This document shows positions 18,155 to 25,160 of a stretch of DNA of 35,564 nt, in pieces (position 1 is the stretch's first letter; every line of letters begins with the position of its first letter). Below the pieces are notes generated by a model, which did no database searches, was not told the DNA's origin, and saw only the letters and a program-made list of their open reading frames with translations. The position numbers and the translations under genes were made by a program. This stretch comes from Prevotellaceae bacterium (GTDB taxonomy: Bacteria; Bacteroidota; Bacteroidia; Bacteroidales; Paludibacteraceae): contig JAISVA010000008.1 in NCBI GenBank assembly GCA_031271815.1, positions 1 through 35,564 on the forward strand, written 5' to 3'.

Positions 18155-18625
18155 TTAAATGGAAATATTCAAAATTTCAAAAAGTATTTGGCCGGCCGGC
18201 ACGGTTACTTCCACCACATCTCCCACTTTTTTACCCAGCAATGCTTTTGCAATCGGCGTGTTGATAGCCAATTTTCCTTCTTTCAGGCTTGCTTCCTGCT
18301 CGGAAACGAGCATATAAGTCATACGCTGTCCGGTTTTCGTGTTTTTTATCTCTACTTTGTTTAAGATTTGCACTACATCCGTATTTAATTTTGATTCATC
18401 AATCAATCGCGCATTGGCAATTTTCTCTTTCAAGAGTGAAATTTTCATTTCCAATAAGCCTTGCGCTTCCTTTGCGGCATCGTATTCCGCATTTTCGGAC
18501 AAATCGCCCTTATCGCGAGCCTCCGCTATTTGCTTGGAGATTGCCGGACGGTCAACAGCTTCCAACTGTCTGAGTTCTTCGGTCATTTTGTTATAACCCT
18601 CTTCGGTTACATAAGATACTGCCAT
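18155..18625 (-). CDS. greA: Transcription elongation factor GreA
   Basis: 156 aa, normal for GreA, starting at the ATG at 18623-18625. An in-frame start 50 codons earlier is rejected because its region is a terminator and AT-rich leader. The N-terminal coiled coil carries the tip acidic pair in KGDLSENAEYDAAKE, which reaches the RNA polymerase active site and stimulates cleavage of backtracked RNA. The C-terminal FKBP-like domain runs from ~80 (TPIAKALLGKKVGDVVEV). It is followed 11 bp later by the HIT gene. Its leader holds an intrinsic terminator, so read-through probably limits expression. Confidence 0.96.
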   Translation of the reverse strand: MAVSYVTEEGYNKMTEELRQLEAVDRPAISKQIAEARDKGDLSENAEYDAAKEAQGLLEMKISLLKEKIANARLIDESKLNTDVVQILNKVEIKNTKTGQRMTYMLVSEQEASLKEGKLAINTPIAKALLGKKVGDVVEVTVPAGQILFEILNISI

Positions 18626-18670
18626 AATAATATTATTTTTTATCGTATTTATACATTTTTTGAATTTACT

Positions 18671-18708
18671 AAAAAATAAAAAGAATTCCGACCGAAGCCG
18701 GAACTCTC
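18671..18708 (-). terminator. Intrinsic terminator inside the greA leader
   Basis: On the minus strand a 10-bp stem GAGTTCCGGC/GTCGGAATTC (two G-T pairs) with a TTCG tetraloop is followed at once by TTTTTATTTTTT. It lies about 30 nt after the predicted start of transcription and 46 bp before the greA ATG. Confidence 0.8.
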
Positions 18709-18744
18709 TTTGGGAAAAACCCGTTTGATATTTTATTAATGACG

Positions 18745-18776
18745 CAAATATAGAGAATGTTTTTGAAGGATGCAAA
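18745..18776 (-). promoter_or_regulatory. greA promoter
   Basis: Minus-strand TATATTTG (18745-18752) with TTTG at 18773-18776, spacer 20 bp. Transcription would start near 18740, giving a leader of about 115 nt. Confidence 0.75.
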
Positions 18777-18857
18777 TTATTTTGAAATATTAAGAATCTG
18801 CAGATTCAACCATTTCATGCTATATTTTATTTTTATGATTTTTCGCAATCTTATTAT

Positions 18858-18890
18858 TTTTCAACATTCCCGTCAGGAAATGTTGAGAAT
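18858..18890. repeat. Hairpin downstream of the deacetylase-like gene
   Basis: Near-perfect dyad TCAACATTCC (18861-18870) and GGAAATGTTGA with a GTCA-type loop. It lies just after the minus-strand stop but has no T tract. Its centre (CCTGACGGGA on the minus strand) recurs near 34465-34480, so it may be a dispersed repeat that also ends transcription. Confidence 0.5.
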
Positions 18891-18903
18891 AACTCGCGGA
18901 CTT

Positions 18904-20229
18904 CTAAGAAACTTTGCCAATCACCTCTGCCCTTAATTCCTCCAACAATGAACAATACATTTTCTTCCACCCTTTCCAGTCGAAAGCATCGGTCAGGTTT
19001 TCGTTGTGAAAAATGGTGACGAAAGTTCCGTTTACGGCTTTCACTCTGCGGGCAAGATTCAATATATACTGCCTGCTCTGCTCATCGTTCAGATTCAAAT
19101 CTTTTTTCAGCGTTTTGTCCATTACTGCAAACGGATGAATGGTGAGCCGGTACGTTTTATCGCTAATCAAATTGTAAAAATAAAACGGGAAAGAGGTACC
19201 CGCTCTGAAACCGGGACGTGTGGAATAACCCATCGACCAGTCGTGTTCAAATCCTTTAAGCGAGAGCATCCGGTAACTTTCGGGAATCCGGAACCGAAGG
19301 TAGTGAAACCGGTTATGGAGTACGGATTTATCCAGCATACTGCGTTCCAGTATTCTGCGTTCCAGCCAAAATCGGAAAGGCGAAAAGGCAGCGTGGTAGG
19401 ATGGGTGCAACCCGACAATAAAATCGCGGCTAATCTGCCATCTGTCGCTTCTGTAAGTAAAACTTGGGAAAAAGGTCTTTTTATCGTATTTTCCGTAACC
19501 ACCGCAATGGAAGAAAAAAATCGGCAGCGTGCCGCATTCCCGATGCAACGAAGTAATCCTTTTCAGGTTAAAAAACGGGTCTTCTTCGTTTCGCAAAATG
19601 ACATTCAACCGGTATTTCGCTTTTCTGAATTTTCCGGTAAAAACTTCCCTCAAAAGCTGAAATCCATTGACAAGCAATCCTTTGTGACGATAGGCAAATA
19701 CGTTATCTACGTCAACGGTTGGTATAAACTGAAAAGCGGGAGTATTAAATTTAATTTCCGGATACTTGTCGTGTAATATTTTTTTTAGTTTGATAGCCCA
19801 CTGATCTGCAACGGGCTGTTCTAAAAATCCGTAACGGAAAGCAAGGCTTTTTTCCATGGGATACCTGCCGTGTTTGTCCGTACTTTTTTCGAGATACTCT
19901 TCGTAACGCGAAAGCAGGTAAAAAGAGGCTGCAAACAGGTCGAAGGGAATTTCTTTCTCCGAAGTCCGGAAAAAGACAGGCAATTCTTCCCAATGAGAGA
20001 CTTCGGGTTCGAGCGTATGAACGCCTTTCTCCGAAAGCAGTCCGTGAGGGATTATATGGATTCCCTTTCCTGTATATTCTTTGGCGTAACAAATAACCGG
20101 ATTTGACGCATTTAAATATTTTTCAGGGTTATCCGTGAGCGTAAACTGACAGCCCAACATGTGTTTAAACACCTGATTAAATATATAATCCGTCCTTTCA
20201 GTTTTCCGTTCTATATAGATTGTTATCAT
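18904..20229 (-). CDS. Polysaccharide deacetylase (CE4)-like family protein, cytosolic type
   Basis: 441 aa from the ATG at 20227-20229 (MITIYIERKT); an in-frame start 23 codons earlier would overlap radC and precede the promoter. There is no signal peptide. The N-terminal ~170 residues (FRTSEKEIPFDLFAASFYLLSRYEEYL region) resemble the domain (DUF7033-like) found before CE4 domains in Bacteroidota. The deacetylase-like part has a D-x-D in FIPTVDVDNVFAYRHKG and HPSYH (HxxxH) in GLHPSYHAAF as candidate metal ligands. The substrate is unknown and an envelope glycan intermediate is only possible. Position after radC is probably incidental. Confidence 0.75.
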   Translation of the reverse strand: MITIYIERKTERTDYIFNQVFKHMLGCQFTLTDNPEKYLNASNPVICYAKEYTGKGIHIIPHGLLSEKGVHTLEPEVSHWEELPVFFRTSEKEIPFDLFAASFYLLSRYEEYLEKSTDKHGRYPMEKSLAFRYGFLEQPVADQWAIKLKKILHDKYPEIKFNTPAFQFIPTVDVDNVFAYRHKGLLVNGFQLLREVFTGKFRKAKYRLNVILRNEEDPFFNLKRITSLHRECGTLPIFFFHCGGYGKYDKKTFFPSFTYRSDRWQISRDFIVGLHPSYHAAFSPFRFWLERRILERSMLDKSVLHNRFHYLRFRIPESYRMLSLKGFEHDWSMGYSTRPGFRAGTSFPFYFYNLISDKTYRLTIHPFAVMDKTLKKDLNLNDEQSRQYILNLARRVKAVNGTFVTIFHNENLTDAFDWKGWKKMYCSLLEELRAEVIGKVS

Positions 20230-20246
20230 CTTAAGTGTAATCGTTA

Positions 20247-20254
20247 CAAATATA
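20247..20254 (-). promoter_or_regulatory. -7 box before the deacetylase-like gene
   Basis: Minus-strand TATATTTG, 18 bp before the ATG at 20229. No matching TTTG box, so the promoter may be weak or the leader very short. Confidence 0.4.
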
Positions 20255-20294
20255 TTTATTTTTTGATTTATACTAACCTTACGTGAAAACAGGT

Positions 20295-20999
20295 TCACGA
20301 GATCATCTCTTCATCGGCAAAGCTAAAATAACTGTCGCCGGCAATAATCAGATGGTCAAAGAGAGTAACCTCAAAAATGGTACACGCATCTTTGAGACGT
20401 TGAGTTACCTCCCTGTCGGGCTCGCTCGGCGTACAACTGCCTGAAGGGTGATTATGAACCAGCACAATAGCTGACGCGAGGCATGCAACTGCTTCTTTCA
20501 TAATCATTTTCACGTCCACCACCGAACTTCCAATACCGCCGATACTCATTTTTTTCCGGTCCACTACCCGGTTTGCGCGATTCAGGAAAAGCACCCACGT
20601 CTCTTCGTACGGCAAATCCGACAATATCGGATGAAAAATAAGGAAAGCGTCCTCGCTTGTTGTTATTTTTTTTCTCTTCAGAGCTTCTTCCAACTTGCGT
20701 CGCCTTCCGAGTTCCAAGGCAGCGATAATGGCGATTGCCTTTGCCTTTCCGATCCCCCTGAATGAAGATGATAGCTGATAAACACTTTTCTTTCCCAATT
20801 GGTTCAAATTATTTCCGACAGAATGAAGAATTTTTTTTGAAAGTTCTACCGCACTCTCCTCTTTACTGCCTGTGCTGATAAGTATCGCCAACAATTCGGC
20901 ATTGGAAAGCGCCTGATTTCCTTTACTTAACAGTTTTTCCCGCGGTCGATCTTCTTCTGCCCAATGTTTGATGCTGCGTTTTTGTAGTTTATTTTTCAT
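20295..20999 (-). CDS. radC: RadC family JAB/MPN protein
   Basis: 234 aa from the ATG at 20997-20999 (MKNKLQKRSIKHWAEEDRPR), the usual RadC start; two earlier in-frame starts (21080, 21038) would add non-conserved residues. A helix-hairpin-helix-like region (FRGIGKAKAIAI) comes first. The JAB domain follows with the zinc motif HNHPSGSCTPSEPD, matching HxHPSGx(4-6)PSxxD, and an upstream Glu. RadC was named for DNA repair but that role has not been upheld, so the function is unsettled. It follows the acyltransferase gene by 84 bp and may share its transcript. Confidence 0.93.
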   Translation of the reverse strand: MKNKLQKRSIKHWAEEDRPREKLLSKGNQALSNAELLAILISTGSKEESAVELSKKILHSVGNNLNQLGKKSVYQLSSSFRGIGKAKAIAIIAALELGRRRKLEEALKRKKITTSEDAFLIFHPILSDLPYEETWVLFLNRANRVVDRKKMSIGGIGSSVVDVKMIMKEAVACLASAIVLVHNHPSGSCTPSEPDREVTQRLKDACTIFEVTLFDHLIIAGDSYFSFADEEMIS

Positions 21000-21083
21000 A
21001 AGATAAAAAAACAAGTATCGTTTCGTTGTTTCGTTCATTTTTTCTTTCTCAAGGCGTTTTTGTTGGGTCGTTTTTGTCAACGC

Positions 21084-22244
21084 CTATTCCTCGATTGCCG
21101 CCAGATAATTAATCAACGGATTAGCATACATTTCCGTCAATTTATTTCGCAAAAACGGGATGTCTTTTTGCGGCATGTCAATTTTTTGAATTTGATTCTC
21201 GATGTAAGTATTAAATTTTTCCTTCTCGTTTTCCGAATACATTTTTCCGAAGAAATTTGATTCTTCCCGTAAATTGTCCAGTGCAACGTAATTTCCCGGG
21301 AACAGCCTGTAATTTTTATGAATCCTGCGGTCGATCAGCCGTGCTGTCTTTTCCAGCACGGCTGTTCTGTCGTCGTCCCCGCTCAATATTTCATTCAATT
21401 CGTCATTGATTTTGCCGGTTACTTCATAATGAATCCGCCCTTTGTACCCGGTCAGTCCGGTTTTCATATTCAGCAGGTCATCGTCCTTGCTTTTCCTGAA
21501 GTCGGGATTGTCTCTTTTTTGCTGAAACTCCTTGGCTTTCAGGAAATCGCAGGCATCGTATTCGTAGCTGATGCTTACCGGTGTAAGATTCAGTTCAATG
21601 AAACTCTTTTTTAGATTTTTTTTTGCACTCATACTGAGCATTTTAAGCAAACTCTCCTGCGTGCGGTCATCGGCATTTTTTGCGCGACCTTCGCGTTGTG
21701 CAATCCATATTGAATTGCGTTTTTCAGTAATATTTTGACGAATATAGGCGGAAAGACGTTTAGACGCTTCAAAAATCTCGCGCATGGAACCGCTGCGCTG
21801 AACAATGAAATTCTTGTTCAGTTTCATCATCTCCGTAATCCACGGCTTCACACACAGATTATCGCCAATGGCATTTTCCGAAGTTTCTATTCCGTGCGTA
21901 ATCAGCAGCGTATTCAGCAAAGCTGCATCGAGAATAATATCACGATGATTGGAGATAAACAGGTATTTTTCCGCCGTGTTCAGTTTTTCCAACCCGTTAA
22001 TATCCAATCCGTCCGATGTCTTTTTTACTAAATTCAACATTAAGGGAGCCACTATTTTAGATTGAAAATCGTTAACCGAGTGAAACGATAGTAATGTTTG
22101 AATCAGCTCGTTGAGCGGTTTATTTGGAAAAAGATAGGCTAAAACTGCTTTCAGCTCCGGCTCGGTTACTACACGCTTTAATGCTTCGGGCACCTCTTCG
22201 TCGGTGTAGGGACGAATGGCGTCGTAATTGTATTCATTTTCCAT
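21084..22244 (-). CDS. Putative glycerolipid acyltransferase (PlsC/PlsB-type)
   Basis: 386 aa from the ATG at 22242-22244; an ATG three codons upstream sits almost at the predicted transcription start. SNHRDIILDAALLN (H100, D102, D106) resembles the acyltransferase catalytic block. WIAQREGRAKNADDRTQESLL matches the later EGxR substrate block. Such enzymes acylate glycerol-3-phosphate or lysophosphatidate. The spacing from H100 to D106 is five residues rather than the canonical four of HX4D. It has no clear membrane helix. Alternative: a lipid-modifying acyltransferase with another acceptor. Confidence 0.72.
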   Translation of the reverse strand: MENEYNYDAIRPYTDEEVPEALKRVVTEPELKAVLAYLFPNKPLNELIQTLLSFHSVNDFQSKIVAPLMLNLVKKTSDGLDINGLEKLNTAEKYLFISNHRDIILDAALLNTLLITHGIETSENAIGDNLCVKPWITEMMKLNKNFIVQRSGSMREIFEASKRLSAYIRQNITEKRNSIWIAQREGRAKNADDRTQESLLKMLSMSAKKNLKKSFIELNLTPVSISYEYDACDFLKAKEFQQKRDNPDFRKSKDDDLLNMKTGLTGYKGRIHYEVTGKINDELNEILSGDDDRTAVLEKTARLIDRRIHKNYRLFPGNYVALDNLREESNFFGKMYSENEKEKFNTYIENQIQKIDMPQKDIPFLRNKLTEMYANPLINYLAAIEE

Positions 22245-22262
22245 ATTTGACAAAAATTTTCA

Positions 22263-22270
22263 CAAATATA
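22263..22270 (-). promoter_or_regulatory. -7 box of the acyltransferase gene
   Basis: Minus-strand TATATTTG, 18 bp before the ATG at 22244. No matching TTTG box; the spacer region is the dispersed repeat next to it. Confidence 0.45.
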
Positions 22271-22276
22271 AAAAAA

Positions 22277-22356
22277 AAGATTTACAAGACTTGTAAGATA
22301 AAAATAATCCTGCCAGTCTTGTAAATCTTATTAAATCCACGGTTCAAGTCAATATA
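22277..22356. repeat. Dispersed TTGAACC-type repeat, copy 2
   Basis: Read on the minus strand it begins CTTGAACCGTGGATTTAATA and contains a perfect 15-bp dyad, AAGATTTACAAGACT (22277-22291) and AGTCTTGTAAATCTT (22315-22329). It lies between the WbqC stop and the acyltransferase promoter and could end wbqC transcription. Confidence 0.6.
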
Positions 22357-22970
22357 AAAACAGCTTCCGGTCCCATATTAAACAGTAAATCAATGATGCT
22401 CAAATCTTTTTGAAAGCCGAATTTCCGGTCAAAAACCTGATAGTAAGGTTTTAACCCGGGCTGATATTCTTTTTTGGGATGAAAAAAATCCCTTAAATCC
22501 GATTCATTTCCCGAAAAAGAATCTTTATACCCGGTTGTAAAAGAGACGGGTGCAGCAATATCAATTAATTTCAGGACAAGCGCTTGCAAGGCGGCATTCA
22601 GGTCTATAAGAAATTCTGTTTTTTGCTCAAAAAAAGGCTCAAAATCATCTCTGTAATATTCGAAGAACGGAGAAGAACCGTAAGCCGATTCGATCGCCCG
22701 CCAGTGCGCTTGCTGCCAATTGTCCGAATAAGCAATGCGAACATCTTTCATTTGGCATTTCGCTTCGCTTTTTTGAACCGGAACGGATAAGTCCATTATT
22801 CCGTTGGAAGTGGCTATCCGGCAACGATTACGGTAAGTTTGCTTGATGTAATTATCGTGCTTCTCGATAATTACGCTTTCACTGCCGGCTATTTGCCTGT
22901 AATAGCTGACAGGGGCTAAATAGGATGAGGATAAACAACAAATCCCAGTACTTATCACTTTATCATTCAT
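22344..22970 (-). CDS. WbqC family protein
   Basis: 208 aa from the ATG at 22968-22970; a GTG one codon earlier abuts the upstream stop and is also possible. STGICCLSSSYLAPVSYYRQ at the N-terminus and the later segment DNWQQAHWRAIESAYGSSPF are typical of the WbqC family. That family is named from an O-antigen cluster and has no proven activity. No signal peptide or membrane helix. It starts 3 nt after the stop of the Ig-like lipoprotein gene, so translation is probably coupled. Confidence 0.9.
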   Translation of the reverse strand: MNDKVISTGICCLSSSYLAPVSYYRQIAGSESVIIEKHDNYIKQTYRNRCRIATSNGIMDLSVPVQKSEAKCQMKDVRIAYSDNWQQAHWRAIESAYGSSPFFEYYRDDFEPFFEQKTEFLIDLNAALQALVLKLIDIAAPVSFTTGYKDSFSGNESDLRDFFHPKKEYQPGLKPYYQVFDRKFGFQKDLSIIDLLFNMGPEAVFILT

Positions 22971-22973
22971 CAC

Positions 22974-24758
22974 TTAATTACTCTTACTTTTCAGTTCCGG
23001 TGGTCGTTGAAGCTGCAGCGGAACGGCGGTTACATCCCATTCTTCCTCCACATCCCAATTCACACGCAGTTTTATTGGCTTATTATAATAAAAGACTTGT
23101 TCAGGCTGAATTTTTGCCTTGAAATTTCCGGTATCCCAGCGTCCGTTTCCGTTCCGGTCGTCTATCAGGCGCAGGTAATATTCACCGGGTTTTACATATT
23201 GAAAAGTAACTTTTCCGTCCATTGCCGAAGATTGCATAACCGGCATATCATTTTTATTCAATAGCTGTACGAACATTTTTTCAGGAGCGTTTTTCATTAA
23301 AAGGAAAAGGTTGGAATATTCTTCCTTCGAGCGGATTTTGAATTTCGCCTCTATCTTGTCATTATGAAAACCTAAAATATCCGTGACGGATGCCGAGTCG
23401 ATTTGCATTTTGTACTCTTTCCCGGGCTCCAGGTCGGCGATGATGAAGTACGTGCGGAAGTTGCTCGAATCCTGCTCGATACGAAAATCAATGTCATTCC
23501 ACAACGTATCCTTTTTTACCGTCAAAGAGACATTTTCTTTTCCGAACGACATCAACGGCCTACTCCATTGGATAACCGGCTTGTTGTAAACTTCTACAAC
23601 AGAAGGTGTTGAAAGCGTTTGCGTAAAAATCATTTTATCTTCGCCTTCCTTCTTTTCACGGCGGCTCAGTTTTTTTCCCTTATAAAGAAGCGTGATTGTA
23701 TCGCGTTGCGGAACCAATTCTTCAAGTGAATCCGTTTTTTCATAATCTATTGCCAAAAGCAATGTATCCTGCATGAAAATCAGCGAGTCCGTAATCCAAT
23801 AAACCAGCGTGTCTTTTGTAACGGAAGGCTCGGACAAAACCCAGTCTTCTCCTTCAAAGTTGACCGGTGTGATTTCCGGCAGTTTTTTGGTAATGTTTTT
23901 AAAATACAGGGTAAATTTCCAGGCTTCGCTGCGTTCCTGTTTGATAAAAAACTGGCGTTTGTCTTCTTCCTGATAAAAGAAAAGAATCAATGAATCGGGA
24001 AGAAAACGAATTGTCTCGACTGTTGTGAGGCTGTCGCTGCCGGTAGTGTCTTTCACGATTTCCAATTCGATTCGCGGAGTAACGATCTCTTCCTGCGTGG
24101 CGATTTTTTCCGTTGGCAGGTCAAAAAAATAGTTGTTGTTAGCATCCTCCAGCGCATAAAGGCGATACGGTTTTTCGGCAAGATTCCGGATGAAGAAATT
24201 TCCCTGAGGGTTTGTCCGCGTGATCCGTTCCATTTTGAAGGAGGTAAAAGCGCTGTCGTCCAAATTGGTGTAAACGCCCGCATAAACACCTGCGACGGGA
24301 GCGAGATTCTCGGCATTAAGTACTGTGCCCGAAACCTGCATTGTGTCAACAACCGGTCCGGTAGAGAAAGTGAAAACATAATCTGAAACCGGATTCTTCT
24401 CATTATTGTCGGTAATCGAATTACCGAAATCGATCGTGTAGGTGGTATTCTCCAACAGTGAATCCAGCAACTCAACCGTTACCTTCCGCCCGATGCCTTT
24501 TGCCACCGGAAACTGGTCTTGTGTGGGCGAAACAACCAGATTCTTCGTCGGATTATCAAGTATGATATATTCATTAAATTCTATTTCGACTTTGTTTTTC
24601 CTGAAATTCAGTGCATTGGGCGACGGCATACTTCTCAAAAATTCGGGCGGTATTTCGTCCTTGTTGCCGCCGGTCGGTCCTTGCGCCATATTGGCACACG
24701 ATTTCAAAATCAATGCCGCACAAAATATGAGGGCTATGAGGAGAATCTTATTTTTCAC
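22974..24758 (-). CDS. Ig-like domain lipoprotein (SbsA/Big_5 type)
   Basis: 594 aa from a GTG at 24756-24758. That start gives a clean lipoprotein signal (MKNKILLIALIFCAALILKSC, lipid Cys C21), and the promoter -7 box covers the longer TTG start. A Big_5/SbsA Ig-like domain follows at ~30-125 (PPEFLRSMPSPNALNF through DYVFTFSTGP). A carboxypeptidase-regulatory-like beta domain comes at ~130-190 (VSGTVLNAENLAPVAGVYAG) and further beta-rich sequence to the end, with RLIDDRNGNGRWDTGNF near the C-terminus. It is probably an outer-membrane lipoprotein; the function is unknown. It is coupled to wbqC. Confidence 0.85.
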   Translation of the reverse strand: MKNKILLIALIFCAALILKSCANMAQGPTGGNKDEIPPEFLRSMPSPNALNFRKNKVEIEFNEYIILDNPTKNLVVSPTQDQFPVAKGIGRKVTVELLDSLLENTTYTIDFGNSITDNNEKNPVSDYVFTFSTGPVVDTMQVSGTVLNAENLAPVAGVYAGVYTNLDDSAFTSFKMERITRTNPQGNFFIRNLAEKPYRLYALEDANNNYFFDLPTEKIATQEEIVTPRIELEIVKDTTGSDSLTTVETIRFLPDSLILFFYQEEDKRQFFIKQERSEAWKFTLYFKNITKKLPEITPVNFEGEDWVLSEPSVTKDTLVYWITDSLIFMQDTLLLAIDYEKTDSLEELVPQRDTITLLYKGKKLSRREKKEGEDKMIFTQTLSTPSVVEVYNKPVIQWSRPLMSFGKENVSLTVKKDTLWNDIDFRIEQDSSNFRTYFIIADLEPGKEYKMQIDSASVTDILGFHNDKIEAKFKIRSKEEYSNLFLLMKNAPEKMFVQLLNKNDMPVMQSSAMDGKVTFQYVKPGEYYLRLIDDRNGNGRWDTGNFKAKIQPEQVFYYNKPIKLRVNWDVEEEWDVTAVPLQLQRPPELKSKSN

Positions 24759-24791
24759 GCTGCTTTCGTTTTGTTCTTTTTTAAAGGTCAA

Positions 24792-24799
24792 CAAAAGTA
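24792..24799 (-). promoter_or_regulatory. -7 box of the Ig-like lipoprotein/wbqC operon
   Basis: Minus-strand TACTTTTG matches TAnnTTTG, 34 bp before the GTG at 24758, and overlaps the alternative TTG start. No clear TTTG box. Confidence 0.5.
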
Positions 24800-25160
24800 A
24801 TAAAATTCATCGTCTTGAAGTATAGATTTTAGTAAGTTTTATCAGTTTATCCAAATGTGGATAAGGATGGCTGTATTAAAAAGAAAAATAAAACGGCATT
24901 CCCGACAGATGAAAGCTTAAACTGAAAATAAAATAACATTTCATCCTGAGGGAATAATAAAAATCTTTAAGGTCAGCCTCCTGTGTTCTTTATGAATTTT
25001 GTCTTTACAGAAAATATTTTTTATCAGGAATAATAATGCGGATAGACAAAAATTTAATGACTATCCGCATTATTATTCCTAAATCTGCTGACGGGGACTT
25101 TAACTCAGTGAAAGCGCGCCTTCGGGAGGTTAGTGGCGGTTTTGCAAATAAGCGTAAAAA
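24800..25160. other. Non-coding spacer with a long perfect palindrome
   Basis: About 360 bp between two minus-strand genes. Apart from the palindrome at 25026-25080 I see no gene or further strong signal. A GC-richer patch with a short stem lies at 25107-25135. Confidence 0.6.
25026..25080. repeat. Perfect 20-bp inverted repeat
   Basis: Arms AGGAATAATAATGCGGATAG (25026-25045) and its exact complement (25061-25080) with a 15-bp loop. Neither strand has a T tract after the stem. It is 80 bp downstream of the deacetylase stop codon and may protect or end that mRNA. Confidence 0.85.

Noticed and set aside
18626-18775. An N-terminal 50-residue extension of GreA
   Set aside because: GreA families start at MAVSYVTEEG-like sequence, and the extension would be encoded across the leader terminator and promoter.
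19006-19776. A 256-codon plus-strand frame opposite the deacetylase-like gene
   Set aside because: It mirrors the codon pattern of the minus-strand gene, and I see no promoter or family match.
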